A DNA stretch of 64,000 nucleotides from Dolomedes plantarius (Eukaryota; Arthropoda; Arachnida; Araneae; Dolomedidae), in NCBI GenBank assembly GCA_907164885.2, contig OU015496.1, forward strand, positions 166,882,441 through 166,946,440, given 5' to 3'. The translations under genes and the position numbers were made by a program. Position 1 is the stretch's first letter, and the number at the start of each line of letters is the position of its first letter. Below the pieces are notes generated by a model. It ran no database searches. It saw nothing but the letters and a program-made list of their open reading frames with translations, and was not told where the DNA came from. Shown here in pieces: positions 13,345 to 25,689 of this stretch.

Positions 13345-16095
13345 CTGGAAAGGAGAAACAAGAGAAGCATTTAACAAGGTGGAAAATCGTACTTACAGCT
13401 TAGATCTCGGTATGTTTCATAACGAATCTATACTAATAAAGAGACAAGTGGAAGTCGAGAGATCACGTGACCGTAACTCATCCGGGCGGGCACCGATCCT
13501 CGAAAAAAAAAATGGCCGACAAATATACAGGAAACGGTGTAATTTTTTTTCTCATGAAAGTACATAAATGTTACATATTTGGAAAGATCTTCGAAAACTG
13601 ATAATTTTTTCTGCGTACACTTATTCTGTTAATTCAATAGTTTTAGAGATATTTTCATTCTAAAATCACTCACTGCTGAGAAACCAAATCATCTGGTACA
13701 GTCGTGCTGCCATCTGTCGGCAGCGACGGGAAAGAAAATTGAAAGGAATTTATTCACTTGAATTTAATACATTTGTAGGCTTTTTTTTTTCTTTTGTGGG
13801 GCCCGAAGTACATAAATATGTTACACGGATGGCTTGAGCGTAGCTAGGCGAAGCCCGGCTGGTCTAAAATAAAACCGTGATTAAGATGGCTCATAGGATC
13901 TGACATGTTAAAAGTGGACCAAAATTAGTAATTTATTTTTAACTCTATAAGTAACAAGTTGCTTACGTAAGTTAAACAGCTAAGATTTAGCAAACATAGA
14001 TACTTTATGAATTTACATACTTAAAATTAAATTTTTGTTCAAACGTATAAACGGAAGATGAGACAATTATTTCTTATCCTCAAATGCATTATCCGGTATA
14101 TCATCAAATTTTCTGTAAAATATTTCACCTTCATGTTTCACAAGAGAAGATAATATAAAATTAAAGAAGTAATAAACTCGCAAATCTTAGAAATAGAATA
14201 CAATCTATTTTTCTATCAAATTTTGAAAATATTCTGAATTTTTTTTAATTTAGTTTTATCAAAGATCATAAATTTGGCAAATACTAATATTTTTGTTTGG
14301 ATTTTCGTTCACTTTCCTCGAATAAGCTGTTTGGTTTCAGAGTGAAAAGGGTGAAATATTTAATTGAAAAAAATTTAAATCATGCTTAATTCGAATATAG
14401 ACTTATCTTTATTTAAAAGAAAAGAAAAGAGGCTAAGACACGCAAAGTTGGATCTTATCTTTAGATGCTTGTTGCATCCTATAGTTCCAACATTTCGGTT
14501 CATTATTTCATTTTTGCATCTCTAAACAGCAATCTGAATCACTTGGAAAATAAACTGGACTAAAATTTAGTAAAATAATTAAATATAGAATCTTTTGTGA
14601 GCTTATTTGGGCTGAATTGAACAGTAAAATGTGTGAGAGATTTTCGAAATTTGAAACACGTATAAAATATAACATTTCTTAGATTTTTAGGGGGTTAATT
14701 GAAACAGAATTTTCGAATGCAAGCGATTGGTCTAGTAACAGACTATTAATAAAATATAATTTTGCTTGCTATCATGCCCAGTAGCGCAACCACGGAGGCG
14801 GGGAGAGAGATGAAAGCCTCCCCAAAGAGCTTAAAAATCGCTTGAAAGACGGATTTATTCGAAAGAAAGATTTTATTCGAAAGTGAATTTTCATCACCCC
14901 CTCTCCCTCCAGACGAAAATTTCTCTTTCAGAAACGGGACTCTCCTCTCTCTGGAGAATGATTCTGGGAGTGCCAGTTTTGCTGGATTTTCGAATGAAAG
15001 CTTCCATTCTTCCTAAACAGCTTTCTCCTCGATTCGTAGTTCCTGTATACACTTTCCAGTTATTTTGAGCGCAATGAAGGTAATCAGAGAGTAGACGAGG
15101 GAAGTCAGATCCTTGCGCCGTCAGGTCAGCGCTGGGTCCACAGTATATCTCCATTATGAAGAAAGGGATGATTTTACATTGTCCCGAAAAACGATGTTTC
15201 ACGCAGCGTTGGATTTTGTTGTTACCTGAGGCAACGTCATTCAGGAAACGAATGTTATAATGGCTGCCAAAAGACGCTAATGTCCCCGATCACCTATAAG
15301 TTATCCATTGACCTCAGCGTCGTTGAACTCTTTCCTTTTGACCCTGATCAGGGATTTGAAAAACATTAAAAAAATTCACCATGAATAACTCATGATTAAA
15401 TGCTAATTGCGAATTTTGAAAGCAAATCCAGCTTTCTTCCTGTGAAACAGAGTAAGGAAACGCATACACAGTAACTTGTTGTTGTTGTTGTTGCTAATAC
15501 CCCCTGGTTGGAGGTTCCACTCACCAGGTGCTAATGGGCTATTGGGCTGAAAGGGACGGCTCCAGTTTTGAATTAGCACCACAAGGGTCGGAGTCCTACT
15601 ACACAGTAACCTAGACAGGCATAATGGCATCCAGGAAGTGTTGCCAACGCGAGATAAAGAAAAGAGTAGGATCCATGGAATAATGAAAACAAAAATTTTG
15701 GAAGGCATGAAAGTTCCAGACAAATATGAAATGGTGGGGGGGGGGGATTAGCAGATAACAGATTTACAAGCTGCATTAATATATTAATATATAAATGCAT
15801 AACCTTTATATTTAAGATATTTAGGGGTACCTGTTCAGCCGCACTGGATAATTTACAAGCAAGTTTATGGTCTTTTGCAGAGGACATACCATTTACCGGA
15901 TAGTATAATGGAAAGCGACTGTCTCACTCTCTCTGGCATGAGAATGTATGAATCTTTTCTTAAAATTTATCAGAAATAAAATGTAGAGATAAATGAAGAT
16001 GCCTCCAGAGGACTTACAAGTTAATCCTTCAGATAGAGCCTAGATTTTCATAGAAACGTATACAACTACGTGTAATAGACAAGGCGTTAACATAC
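13345..16095 (-). other. Intron inside FN3 domain 2
   Basis: Phase-0 intron of 2.75 kb. A LINE-like tail lies at about 15476-15680. The stretch 13425-13880 ends in 'gcgaagcccggctggtct', a motif shared by many dispersed arthropod repeats. Otherwise nothing recognised. Confidence 0.6.
15476..15680 (-). mobile_element. Probable 3' end of a LINE or LINE-mobilised repeat ending in (CAA)n
   Basis: On the minus strand a GC-richer stretch runs into '...ccaaccagggggtattag' followed by (CAA)n, seen as (TTG)n on the plus strand at 15478-15493. A trinucleotide tail instead of poly(A) is typical of several non-LTR families. Short and without a coding frame I can name. Confidence 0.35.
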
Positions 16096-16256
16096 CTGTA
16101 CTTTAGTCCAGTTTTGACTAGTGTTAGATGCAGGCTTGTACTCCAGTATGTATTCCGAATGATAGCTGGGCAAGCGGAAATCGTCCCATACCACTGTCAG
16201 CGTCGTTTGACTCTTTTGTTTGACTAGAACTTTTGGCATATTGTTGACAATATTAT
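16096..16256 (-). CDS. Exon: first half of FN3 domain 2
   Basis: 161 nt: two leading bases and 53 codons, phase 1 in and phase 0 out (cag|gtatgt). The peptide includes 'MPKVLVKQKSQTTLTVVWDD' with the conserved FN3 Trp, then 'SEYILEYKPASNTSQNWTKVQ'. This is the typical FN3 A-B-C strand layout and ends in the 'WTKV' motif that FN3 domain 1 also has just before its split. Sequons NTS and NWT are present. Confidence 0.87.
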
Positions 16257-16351
16257 CTATAACGAGAGAGAAGTACGCAGTCTGTAATGAACACTTGATC
16301 ACGTCGATATTAAAAAACACAACAGCAATTTTTTTGTTATTAAATTACTAC

Positions 16352-16555
16352 CTCTACATTTCAATCGAACGCAACAGGGGTCGTTCTCATCTGGAATTTC
16401 GGTACAAGATCGGTGCAACGTTGGTGATGGCTGGTATTCGCACCTATCGTGACATTGCGGTATACCTCCCGTGAAACATATACATGTCTCGCTACAACTT
16501 ATGTTGAAAAGCTCGCCTATCCCATAGGATAAAGTTGAGTTGAAGAGACAGCCCT
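16352..16555 (-). CDS. Exon: complete von Willebrand C domain 1
   Basis: 204 nt: two leading bases, 67 codons, one trailing base (phase 1 in, phase 1 out). The domain begins 'EGCLFNSTLSYGIGELFN' and ends with 'NDPCCVRLKCR'. All ten cysteines expected for a VWC module are present, including the CxC ('TCIC') and terminal CC pair. Two N-glycosylation sequons (NST, NIS) are visible. VWC modules bind ligands such as BMPs or matrix partners in known families; the partner here is unknown. Only 95 bases separate it from the next exon (16096-16256), the shortest intron in the gene. Confidence 0.88.
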
Positions 16556-17645
16556 CTGAAATATTTTTTCAAAGTTTTTCATCAGACAGATCTGCCACAC
16601 CTGGTAACTAGTTAGTAGCGTGCGAGTTATTGAAACGAACTGTTGCAGTGCAGGCCAGTTTTAGCTACTTCCACGGTGTTGCTTTTTGTTAAACCTGCGA
16701 GCGTGGAATTAGTTAAAGAAGCTTGTATTACGAATCCCTTTATATCCATTTTTATTAAAATATCGGGAATTTATTTAATTCTATTTTAACTATTTCGAGT
16801 GACTGATCACTGTAACTGTGCAATACTTATTAATTAGACAATTAAGTCTTAAGTAAGCTGGTTAAATTGTTAGATTTAGGATTTGAAAACGCAAGGGAAA
16901 AAAAGAGAGAAAATTACCGTAAAACAAATAAAAACATTCCAGAATTAAGTAGTTATGCGATTATCTTAGAAAATTATATTAGATGATAAATATTTCTGTT
17001 TTACGTCAAAAGTTTTATATCAAATTAATTTGAGTACACATTAGAGACTAATTTTCATCTAATTTTGTGAGCGAAGTATAATTTTTACATTGAGTCCCTT
17101 ATTGGGCAAATGTAAGAAGTATTTGAACAGATTGATTGCATTGCCTTTTAGTTGGTCGCAAAGTATTTGAGAGCATGTGGTTCGTTTGCTGTATAGAATT
17201 TCGTCAACAATCAACATTTCAGACGATATTATTTTCATAGAGGAAGTAAAAGAAGTGTCCTTAAAATTGAGTAAACGTAGGAAGTAACAGGAGTAGTTAT
17301 CTTTCTTATTTAACCCGCGACTACGTCATAAAGATCACATCAACATGTACCATAACAGGTCGTGATTGCTTCACGCATCGACTTTGCAACACACATAACC
17401 TGAGTAGTCCCATCACTTTCTGTTGAGCCTCAGTAAACACAATTAATATGCCGAAATAAACATGTTTATACACTGAAGCAAAAATGAACTCCTGATTTGT
17501 CACTCTCGTAATTAAAACCTACACGCTAAAAACCCTCACATTAATTAACCCACTTAAAACCATCGAAAAAAGAGCTTTTTAGATATGAAAAAAATAGAGG
17601 CAAAGAACCGAAAAAGGTAATTAGAAAACTTCAGAACAAAAAGTG

Positions 17646-17714
<69 letters not shown>

Positions 17715-18052
17715 CATACATACATATATAAATTTTAAAAAGTTCAATAAATAATTTAGATCATAATCTAACGAAATGTATTACGAAATTTTTTTAATCA
17801 GAATTTTTCAACATTACGAAAAAACATTTACATAAAAAAGTATGCCATCGTATAAAATTAGAAACGTAAGTATTATTAATTTGTAAAATGAAAATTGTAA
17901 AATGTGAGAGAAAATAGGCATATTTAGAGCATCTGTTTACAGTAGTAATCAAGGTCAGTAGTAATCAAGCGGTTATTTTTAATGAATAACATATATGGAT
18001 TCAGTTTTGGCCCCAAAGCGGGTAAACTTAAAAAGAAACTGTTCTTTCTTAC
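16556..18052 (-). other. Intron between FN3 1 and VWC 1
   Basis: AT-rich, with a (TA)n microsatellite at about 17648-17711. No exon seen. Confidence 0.6.
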
Positions 18053-18158
18053 CTTTCGTTCTAAAAGTCGAGATCTCCTGTTTGCCGTCTTCTTCAACCT
18101 TTAAGTAGTAGTTTTTATTGGGAGCAAGGTTTTCCAGAGTGATGACTGGCTTGATATC
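18053..18158 (-). CDS. Exon: second half of FN3 domain 1
   Basis: 106 nt: 35 codons plus one base. Phase-0 acceptor (ctatattttcag), phase-1 donor (aaag|gtaaga). The peptide opens 'DIKPVITLENLAPNKNYYLK' and ends 'ISTFRTK'. The 'ITLENLAPNKNYYLKV' segment is the FN3 E-F region with the usual L-P-N-x-x-Y tyrosine corner, followed by the G strand. It completes the FN3 started at 18894-19039 and leads in frame into the VWC exon at 16352-16555. Confidence 0.85.
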
Positions 18159-18535
18159 CTGAAAATATAGAAAATTCAGGTTAAGATGTCAATTTTAAAA
18201 GCAATTCTTTTATAAAATCATACTTCCAGTATATACAAATTTAGTTTAGAGAGTAATAATCCTCCCCTTCTGGTGATTTGGGCAAAACTGTCAATTGTAA
18301 TAAATTTTTACATATTTTCAGACAAAAGAGCAACGATTTTTGTCGCTCATCGAAAAGTCACCGTTAGTAGATTTACTGATCAACTTATTATTAGACTTTT
18401 GTCACGAGTTTAGGTTCAGTGGCCTATAATTCATTTGACTCTAATATACTGTGCTTCAGCTTAAACTGAGACCAATAATTGAGACCAATAATTTTGCTTG
18501 ACTCCTGTTGCTTTGTTGCAAATGATTTTCACACA

Positions 18536-18608
<73 letters not shown>

Positions 18609-18893
18609 ATATAATACATTTAATATGTGTTATATAATATATATAATATGTGTGCGTGCGTGCATGCTTACATTTAATCATAAATTTAATGTATCATTAT
18701 TTGGTTTCAGATTTGTTCACCACACGGTACTCTTTCCTAATTTGAATAGAATATCTTTAAAATATTCATATGTGCTCATACATAAATATTTCGACCAAAT
18801 ATGTGCCATAAACTAGGGTATTATTTAGGGCCTGGACCACATCATATCCTCAAGAGAAAAATACTAAGTGTCAAGCTTTACAAAAACACTTAC
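18159..18893 (-). other. Intron inside FN3 domain 1
   Basis: Phase-0 intron. It contains a compound (AC)n(AT)n(GT)n tract at about 18534-18610. Confidence 0.7.
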
Positions 18894-19039
18894 GTGAACT
18901 TTGGTCCACTGCGTATGAACACCCCTGTACATGGTGGCGTAAAATACCAGGGCTTGGGGCTGAAGTTCGGATTCGGACATTCCCCACGTCACCTTGGCAG
19001 CGTTGTGAGTGATGTCGAATACCCTGATGGACAATTGTC
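18894..19039 (-). CDS. Exon: first half of FN3 domain 1
   Basis: 146 nt, 48 codons plus two leading bases. The acceptor (tttctttttcag) enters in phase 1, so the preceding exon must end with G to give Gly; the donor is CAC|gtaagt in phase 0. The peptide runs from QLSIRVFDITHNAAKVTWGM to TQWTKVH. It shows the FN3 B- and C-strand pattern: a hydrophobic strand, then 'AKVTWGM' with the core Trp, then 'ALVFYATMYRG' and 'QWTKV'. It continues directly into the exon at 18053-18158. The upstream partner exon has not been identified with confidence, and 22331-22467 does not fit because it would end in phase 0. Confidence 0.85.
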
Positions 19040-19421
19040 CTGAAAAAGAAAGAGAATATACATAAATAACACACGATAGAGAAATATTTTCCTAGAAAAG
19101 TATAAAACCAACCACGCACATATTCAAAATAAAAGCATCTTTTACATCATTTCACACCAATGTACAGAAAAAAAACAACATAAAACGGTTTACCACAGAA
19201 CTGGAGAGATAAGTTCCCCTTCTCTTTCTCTGTGAGAAGAATGTCTTTCAAGTCTACACCTCTGTTGTCGGTTTCCTCGATATTCTAGTAAATTCTGTCA
19301 TTTCATCTATTTATATAAGTTATTTGATTAACCTTTAGCTTACGGGGCCCATTTTTCCGATTCCCTCTTTAGAACTGGAAATTTCATACCCCCTGTGAAA
19401 GAACGGCCACTAAGGGGGTTA

Positions 19422-19813
<392 letters not shown>

Positions 19814-20747
19814 CAGTAACCACCGCTTATAGTGATCAGTGGTTATAAGAATCAACCGTTTATAAGAATCAATATCGCAAAAGCAAAAACAAATCTATTA
19901 TTTCCATGTTAAAATTTTCGCTTTAAAGAATCAATCCACCGGTTTTAAGAATCAGCTCTTCGCTTTCCTTTCATTTTTCCAAAAAAACAACTTAAACCCT
20001 CAAAAAGCACGAAGTTCTTTCTTTATTTTTTTTAAAGAAAGAGTGATAAGATGGGATGGAATACAGTCGTAAAATGCATCCCTTTCTTTGTTAGACATAA
20101 CATAATAGTTTCCCCTTAAACGGTTTAGCACAACACTGTCTAATTAGCTTGACCCGGGGGCATCTTTACCCGTCCGGGTCCGATCTCTTTTTTTTTACCT
20201 CCCACATCCTGGTTGCGACTTCCTGGATCCTGAAACATATAAATCTTCGGCGAAGTGCCACTATCACTTAGGCAAATATGACATTAGTAGATTCAGCACA
20301 TTATCAAACCGTGAAACTTAAGCTAGAAGGTGAATCTTCGTCTGAGACTATTGGCATTGAAAGAGGTATAAACAGCCTCCTGAAAACTTCATTACGTCAA
20401 ACTACCATAGAAAACTTTTTCTTACTCCCTTCCTGTAGTTGAAATGTTAAAACTGTTAAGCAGGTATGTTGTAATAAAAATTGGATTTTTTTCTTCTCTT
20501 ACTATAATCATGTGCATCTACTTACAGGTCTAGAAATAAAGTTGTATTTTTAAAATTATAAAAAATAATTTTAATAAAAGATAATTAACGTAAATTAAAG
20601 AGTATTTTATGCTAAATTATCTAATACATGTATATATAGGTGTGTGTGTGCCTGTCCAAAAACCTAAATTTCGGCTATAAGAATCAACCGTTTATAAGAA
20701 TCAAAAACAGTGATAAGAAACGTGATTATTATAAGCGTAAATCACTG
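19814..20747. mobile_element. Non-autonomous pogo/Tigger-like DNA transposon inserted at TA
   Basis: The left end is CAGTAACCACCGCTTATA; the right end, inverted, is CAGTGATTTACGCTTATA. Just inside both ends the sequence 'ttgattcttataaacggttg' recurs in inverted orientation. TA dinucleotides flank both ends (19812-19813 and 20748-20749), as for the Tc1/mariner/pogo group. (TA)n lies on both sides, so the element apparently jumped into a TA microsatellite. Interior 20278-20442 keeps a transposase remnant, listed separately. Confidence 0.75.
20278..20442 (+). pseudogene. C-terminal remnant of a pogo-type transposase with PIP-box-like motif
   Basis: A 54-codon frame from ATG to TGA. It includes 'AHYQTVKLKLEGESSSETIG' and ends 'LRQTTIENFFLLPSCS'. 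'QTTIENFF' fits the PCNA-interacting box Qxx(I/L)xxFF, which is known at the C-terminus of pogo-family transposases. The position, just before the right half of the element, fits a transposase tail left after internal deletion. The ATG is unlikely to be a native start. Confidence 0.5.
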
Positions 20748-20749
20748 TA

Positions 20750-20751
<2 letters not shown>

Positions 20752-20832
<81 letters not shown>
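20752..20832. repeat. (TA)n microsatellite right of the pogo-like element
   Basis: Nearly pure TA; probably the other half of the tract at 19422-19813, split by the insertion. Confidence 0.9.
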
Positions 20833-20835
<3 letters not shown>

Positions 20836-22330
20836 TTCTTGGGCCCGTATTCTCCGGATACATGCTATCCCACCCCGTAAGGAAAAGGTTAACACCCTCA
20901 CGAATACTGTTTTTACACGCTTACGAATGCTGTTTATTCATAAAAATAAACTTATGGCATAGTGTTGAATTTATCATTCAGTAAAGCCATCACCTTAAAG
21001 CTAACGGGAAGTTAGTAATTTATAAAAGTCTATACCTGGCGGAAACATTTAAACCCTGCTTAAAATCTTCTTTCCCTATAGCCGTAAAAAAAGAAAAGGT
21101 TTTGTTTTAAGTGGATTAATAAAAAATTTGGGATAAACCTCCGAATTCCCCACAAGATAAAATTTATAAAGGGTTATACAGAAAGCTTACAGAAATCTTG
21201 TGACACACCATGAAATCCCAGCCTCCAAAGTCCAATAGAGTTAAAGCCGTCCTGAGCATAGTGGGAAAAATAATACACTTTCTCATGAAATCAACATGAG
21301 TGCGTGTGTCCAACTATCAAAAGCAGCTACAAATTTGATTTCTCTTCATTCTTTTATTTATTATTTTGGGGTGGGAAACAGTCGGAAGAATAAAGGAAAA
21401 GAAAGTTAACAGACTATACTTATATTACTCTCCGCCCCAATCAACGTCAATATTCAGTATCTATGGCGTCGGAAAATTTTAAAAGTGTATTAATAAGGAA
21501 AATTTGAGAGCACATGCAAATTGTCTTGCACTGCATGGCAAGAAATCAAGTTTTCTTCAGACTTAGGTTTTCTTGTAAATCATAAACTTCTAATTTACAG
21601 ATAAATTCTCATTAATTAAAACCAAGATCTTACAGTTAACGACAATTCAGTTACTTATAAAAGACTGTTGAAGAAGCAAAATTTTCAACCATGTCTAAAA
21701 CTCTCTTTCCATACAGAGAAAAAAATGTAACGGGTGATTACCGTGGATTTCATAAAGAAAATTTTGGCCCAACATCTGAATTTCTCATTTCAGGGTCTCC
21801 CTCAACCCTCCTCCTAGAAATAAATAGAAGGTAAAATTTAGGGAGATCCACGTTTAGGAGTGTTCAGAAATCTTGAGACTTCATACCTGAAATTGCCCCT
21901 CCAAAAAAGAGCCGAAGCCTTTCTTAGGCTTCTTGGAAAAAGGAATCCACTTTTTCATGAAATCGACCATGTGTGTGTGTGCAGCTATCAAAAGCTATTA
22001 GAAACACCACCTTACGACAGAACAATGGGGCAGGAGGCCATAATTTTTCGGCAAACATAACAGATACTCTATTAATTTTCCATCAGCTCGTTATCTGTTT
22101 CTATTAATCTTTTATCAATTATTCTTTTTTTTGTGATAGAAACGGTCCAGAATAATAAAGAAAAAGAATATTAATAGACCATCTCTCCATTTTCCCCACC
22201 AACATCGATATAATAGTTTTGGAGCGAAAACAGGATGTCGGTGGATTAATGAAGAAGCATCTTTGGAGGTGAATCGAGAAGAGTTGTGCAAGCTTCGGTT
22301 CGACAGGTGGGGGCCAGAATTGCAGTTCAC
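20833..22330. other. Non-coding, upstream of the FN3-1 exon
   Basis: AT-rich. Two segments, about 21185-21340 and 21865-22030, are diverged copies of each other ('agaaatcttg..', '..tttcatgaaatc.a.catg.gtg.gtg', 'caactatcaaaagc'), an old duplicated repeat. The missing exon joining 22331-22467 to 19039 was not found here. Confidence 0.4.
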
Positions 22331-22467
22331 CTTGAGGAATACGATGACAGAGTCCGCCCATCGGAGATCTGTCACCAGGGGCGTTGCAGTGTCCCCACAG
22401 AAAATGGCTTGCTCATCAACCGTCTCGTTTGGCTTGCCCTTGAAATTCTTCGAGCGACACAGCAAGT
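22331..22467 (-). CDS. Possible additional coding exon, no domain recognised
   Basis: 137 nt between a modest acceptor (ggttcattag) and a usable donor (ctcaag|gtgaac), phase 1 in and phase 0 out. The peptide begins 'LLCRSKNFKGKPNETVDEQA' and ends 'LRWADSVIVFLK'. In this frame third codon positions are clearly GC-rich, as in the proven exons, while neighbouring DNA is AT-rich. A stop codon sits just upstream of the acceptor. Two cysteines and one NET sequon are visible. If it belongs to the gene at 4269-19039, one more exon (phase 0 in, phase 1 out) is missing between 19040 and 22330. It may instead be conserved non-coding DNA, since the plus strand also has open frames here. Confidence 0.35.
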
Positions 22468-23424
22468 CTAATGAACCTCAAAGATTGATTGATTCTTTAG
22501 AACGCCGGCTGCTTTTAATTGCAAGTGGCTGCAGAGACAAAATTAGAGGCAAAAGGATTTTGGCGGAGTTATTTATTTTGTTTTTCCCCCCTCCTCGGTA
22601 ATCTGATGTCGAGGCAATTAATGGCATGCCATGTACTCTCAATGTGTAATCAATACAATGCAGGGGGGGAAATCGACTGCTTGGAATGAAAGGACATAGA
22701 TAAGTAATTAGTGACCAAACCAAAATTAACTCAAAGAAAAAAAGATAATCAATAGTTTTTTTGATTTTTTTTACACCTGTTTTAAGGTTTATAAATATAC
22801 GTCTCTCTAACCACTGCTATATGCGTCTCATATATATATTTTTTAAATCTTTAACATTTTGAGGAATTAACACACGTAGTGAAGACTACATCACCTGTCA
22901 CACCATACCCTATCTTTAAGTTTAAAAATTACTGACTTTAAAAAAGCTATCTAAGAAATATCCAAGCTAGTTCCAGTACTGCACTGCAATCAGTTTCTTT
23001 TTGGGATAATTTCATTAAATATTTCTATCTATTCGTGTAACTGATTAATTCAAGATTCGGAAGTAATGATTGTTCATTATTATATGATACAAGTCATCTT
23101 TGTTAATCAAACAGTGCTTCTGATGGCATGTTTGTCTGATTTGCCCTCTTTTAAAGTTTTTAGAACCTTTTCATTTCTCGAGTTTATAGTCCATAAATTC
23201 ATATTACATACATTCACCTTACGGAATCAGTATTTCATTATTTTGAAATTAAATACTGGTTCCGTAAATAAAAACTTACTCTCTCAGTTGGCAAATAGCA
23301 GCAAAAATATTTAGAACAAACTCATTTTTTAACTAAATTTCATGTAAATTTCGCCTGGCTACAGACTTCCTAAAAGTAAATAATCGTTTTATACCCGTAG
23401 ATTTGTATCTCTGAAACGACTTTC

Positions 23425-23505
23425 TTAGAGGACCGGGATTCTAGCCCAGGCGTCCTAAACATGGTATGGTATTGTAGCAACTGAACCATCCCGGCCATGC
23501 ATCAG
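23425..23505 (-). mobile_element. tRNA-like SINE head
   Basis: The minus strand reads GGCCGGGATGGTTCAGTTG (A-box region) and, about 40 bases on, GGCTAGAATCCCGG (B-box region). No complete cloverleaf, so taken as SINE-derived. Confidence 0.5.
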
Positions 23506-23829
23506 TTTTCAAATACTATTCCTCACACACGCTAATGGATCTACAAATATGACCCTTTTTTAAAACGTTCATAAATATTTCATCAAGCTTTCGAGGCATA
23601 TCGAGCATAAAGTTTTCGTTGCAAGTACTTTAGCGTAAAGAGAAACGATTAAAAAATTCCTTTCAGAGAAAATATTTTTAAGAAAAAGTCATTACAATTC
23701 CCTATAATCATCACCTATATTCCCTATTCCGAATAACCTGAAAATAGCCGTGTCTGGTCTTCCAAGCAAGTTAGAAACAAAATTCAAACGGCATTCAAAT
23801 GAAGGAGCATTAATGCTACCGCAGGACTA

Positions 23830-24520
23830 GAAAAATATATACATTTCCCCCATAATGACCTATGTGTACGGACAACTTGAGCCGACGTGTATCCTGAGCG
23901 TGCGAAATTTCTATTGATGAACCGAGACTGCATTCCCCGGGCATATTCGCCGGCGATCCCGCGCGCGTCCAACCCCTCTCTTGCCCTCCACAGACGTGTG
24001 TGGGGAGCAACCCCAACCGTGTGGTTCATTAGCAGAAATCCATTGGGCTCTCCGCAGTAGCTTTTAATGGATCCATTCGTTTGCTCAATTTCTGTTCATT
24101 AGCCGGAGGTCGACGGCACGCGGGAGCATGCGCCGTGGAAGGGCGCTGCTGGTTTCGGATCCGGTTCGAAAGGGTGGATGGAACACACCGAGTCGGTTCC
24201 TGGGGCGATGGGGAATATATGTATTTTTTTTTCTTCCACCCGGGCGTTCGAAAATGCTCTTTTTTTCCTTCCAGTGTTGTTTATTTCCCGAGAGAAGCGC
24301 GCGCGTTTGTTACTCCAACTTCTCTGCTGCCTCGGAATCACTTTTAACGATAGGGAAGAGATATCGTGCTGTTCGCGGGGAGCTTTTATGCGATCTGTTT
24401 CCGCAGTGTCGGGCAGGGATCGTGCTGCGATCGCTTGACACCGTGCCGCTGGTTCTTCTCTTAAAAAATTGCGCAGAGGCCTACGAAATCACTCACGCCT
24501 GATTGAAATGATCGCAGTTT
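23830..24520. promoter_or_regulatory. CpG-richer island, possible regulatory region
   Basis: GC content and CpG frequency rise sharply against the AT-rich background, with runs such as cgcgcgcgtccaacc and gaagcgcgcgcgtttg. Open frames exist on both strands, but none is splice-bounded or matches a known domain. It could be a promoter or enhancer of the gene to its left, or a GC-rich repeat. Function is inference only. Confidence 0.3.
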
Positions 24521-24774
24521 GCGGTTAACGCAGGAAATGCAGTGAGATTTTTTTCGAATTCCTCAACTTAAGGCGTCGTATCAGGTGACCTCGCAGATCA
24601 ACTGATACTCTTTAATCTCCATGCTTAACACTTGAATTTCCAGTTTTATTCTCCATGGGGTATTCAGTTTGGGTTTGACAAAAACAATGACAGACATATT
24701 CTTCCAATGCGACTGCTTACCAATCCTGAAGACATTTGAATTTTTCATTCCGCAGTTGTTGTTGGCTGCTTCAT

Positions 24775-24900
24775 TACTGGAGCGCCGTTTAAGTGAATTA
24801 AAGTTTCTCCCTATAAAGGAATTGCAGAAGAACTTTCATACCTTTACCGGGATTTGAACCCAAGCCGACTCTGTGGTAGGTTTCAAATCTAATCATCGGA
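24775..24900 (-). mobile_element. SINE fragment related to 6592-7083 family
   Basis: The minus strand carries the B box GGTTCAAATCCCGG. The adjoining 'cctttatagggag' resembles the 'tcccttcatagggggtaat' body motif of the SINEs near 6.6-7.1 kb. Diverged. Confidence 0.45.
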
Positions 24901-25624
24901 CAATGTGGTCGACTATGACAGATAAAAAGATTTTTAGCTGTACGTCAGCAAAAATTCTGTTATAATCCGAATTTTTCCCAGGGAAAACTTCACGAAATCT
25001 AATGTAAATTTTTTAAGGCTTTTAGATATTCATCTGACGCATTGGGTATTTTACTGCCTTTAGCCAGCAAAAGGTGTCACCGTTTACATCTGATGCATAT
25101 AGAAGTATTCTCTTCCCTTTTAAAACTTTTCTTGAATGTTCTTTGTTGTAGAAAGATAACATATTTTTGGAAAATATTTCAAACTCATGGTGGACAGGAA
25201 ATTTTAAAATTATATACCTCTCCACAATCGAAATATTAATTTCTTTTCTTTTAGAATCAATATGTTCTTCTGGAGCTCTTTTTCCAATTCATTGCTTTTC
25301 ATATTTTTCTTCAAAAATATTAGTTTGACAGTTGTTTTCAAAAAGTTTCAGTCCTATGCCATACTAAAAATTAGACGAAAAGACATATTTGAAATAATCC
25401 CAAAATCTTTCCCCTTCTTTCTCACATTTTCTACCAACGTTGACAAAACCCTAATCCAGTAGCACTGTTCGAAGAATATGAATTTGTAGGAAATAGTATT
25501 CTTAGTCTTGCACGGGAGTACAACTTACTATCTTTATGAAAAACAGATGCACAATACCCGGGGGTAGGTCCAAGCTCTCCCAGAAGTCTGAAAATCGGTA
25601 GAAAAAAATACTTCCAAGATAATT

Positions 25625-25643
25625 CCCCCCCCCCCCCCCCCCC
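25625..25643. repeat. Poly(C) run of 19
   Basis: Nineteen consecutive C; length is uncertain in any assembly. Confidence 0.9.
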
Positions 25644-25689
25644 AGCACAAGAAACGGAAATGTTTCCCGCGGAAACAAGGAACTCCAAC

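Noticed and set aside
13425..13880. Possible Helitron
   Set aside because: 'ctatactaataaa' at one side and 'gcgaagcccggctgg' at the other are suggestive, but no 5' TC and 3' hairpin-CTRR pair could be defined.
15403..15887. Minus-strand frames of about 105 codons
   Set aside because: They lie in the LINE-like tail and run into the (CAA)n repeat; no conserved domain.
24081..24502. Several overlapping open frames on both strands
   Set aside because: Open because the island is GC-rich; frames overlap each other, lack splice sites and show no domain.
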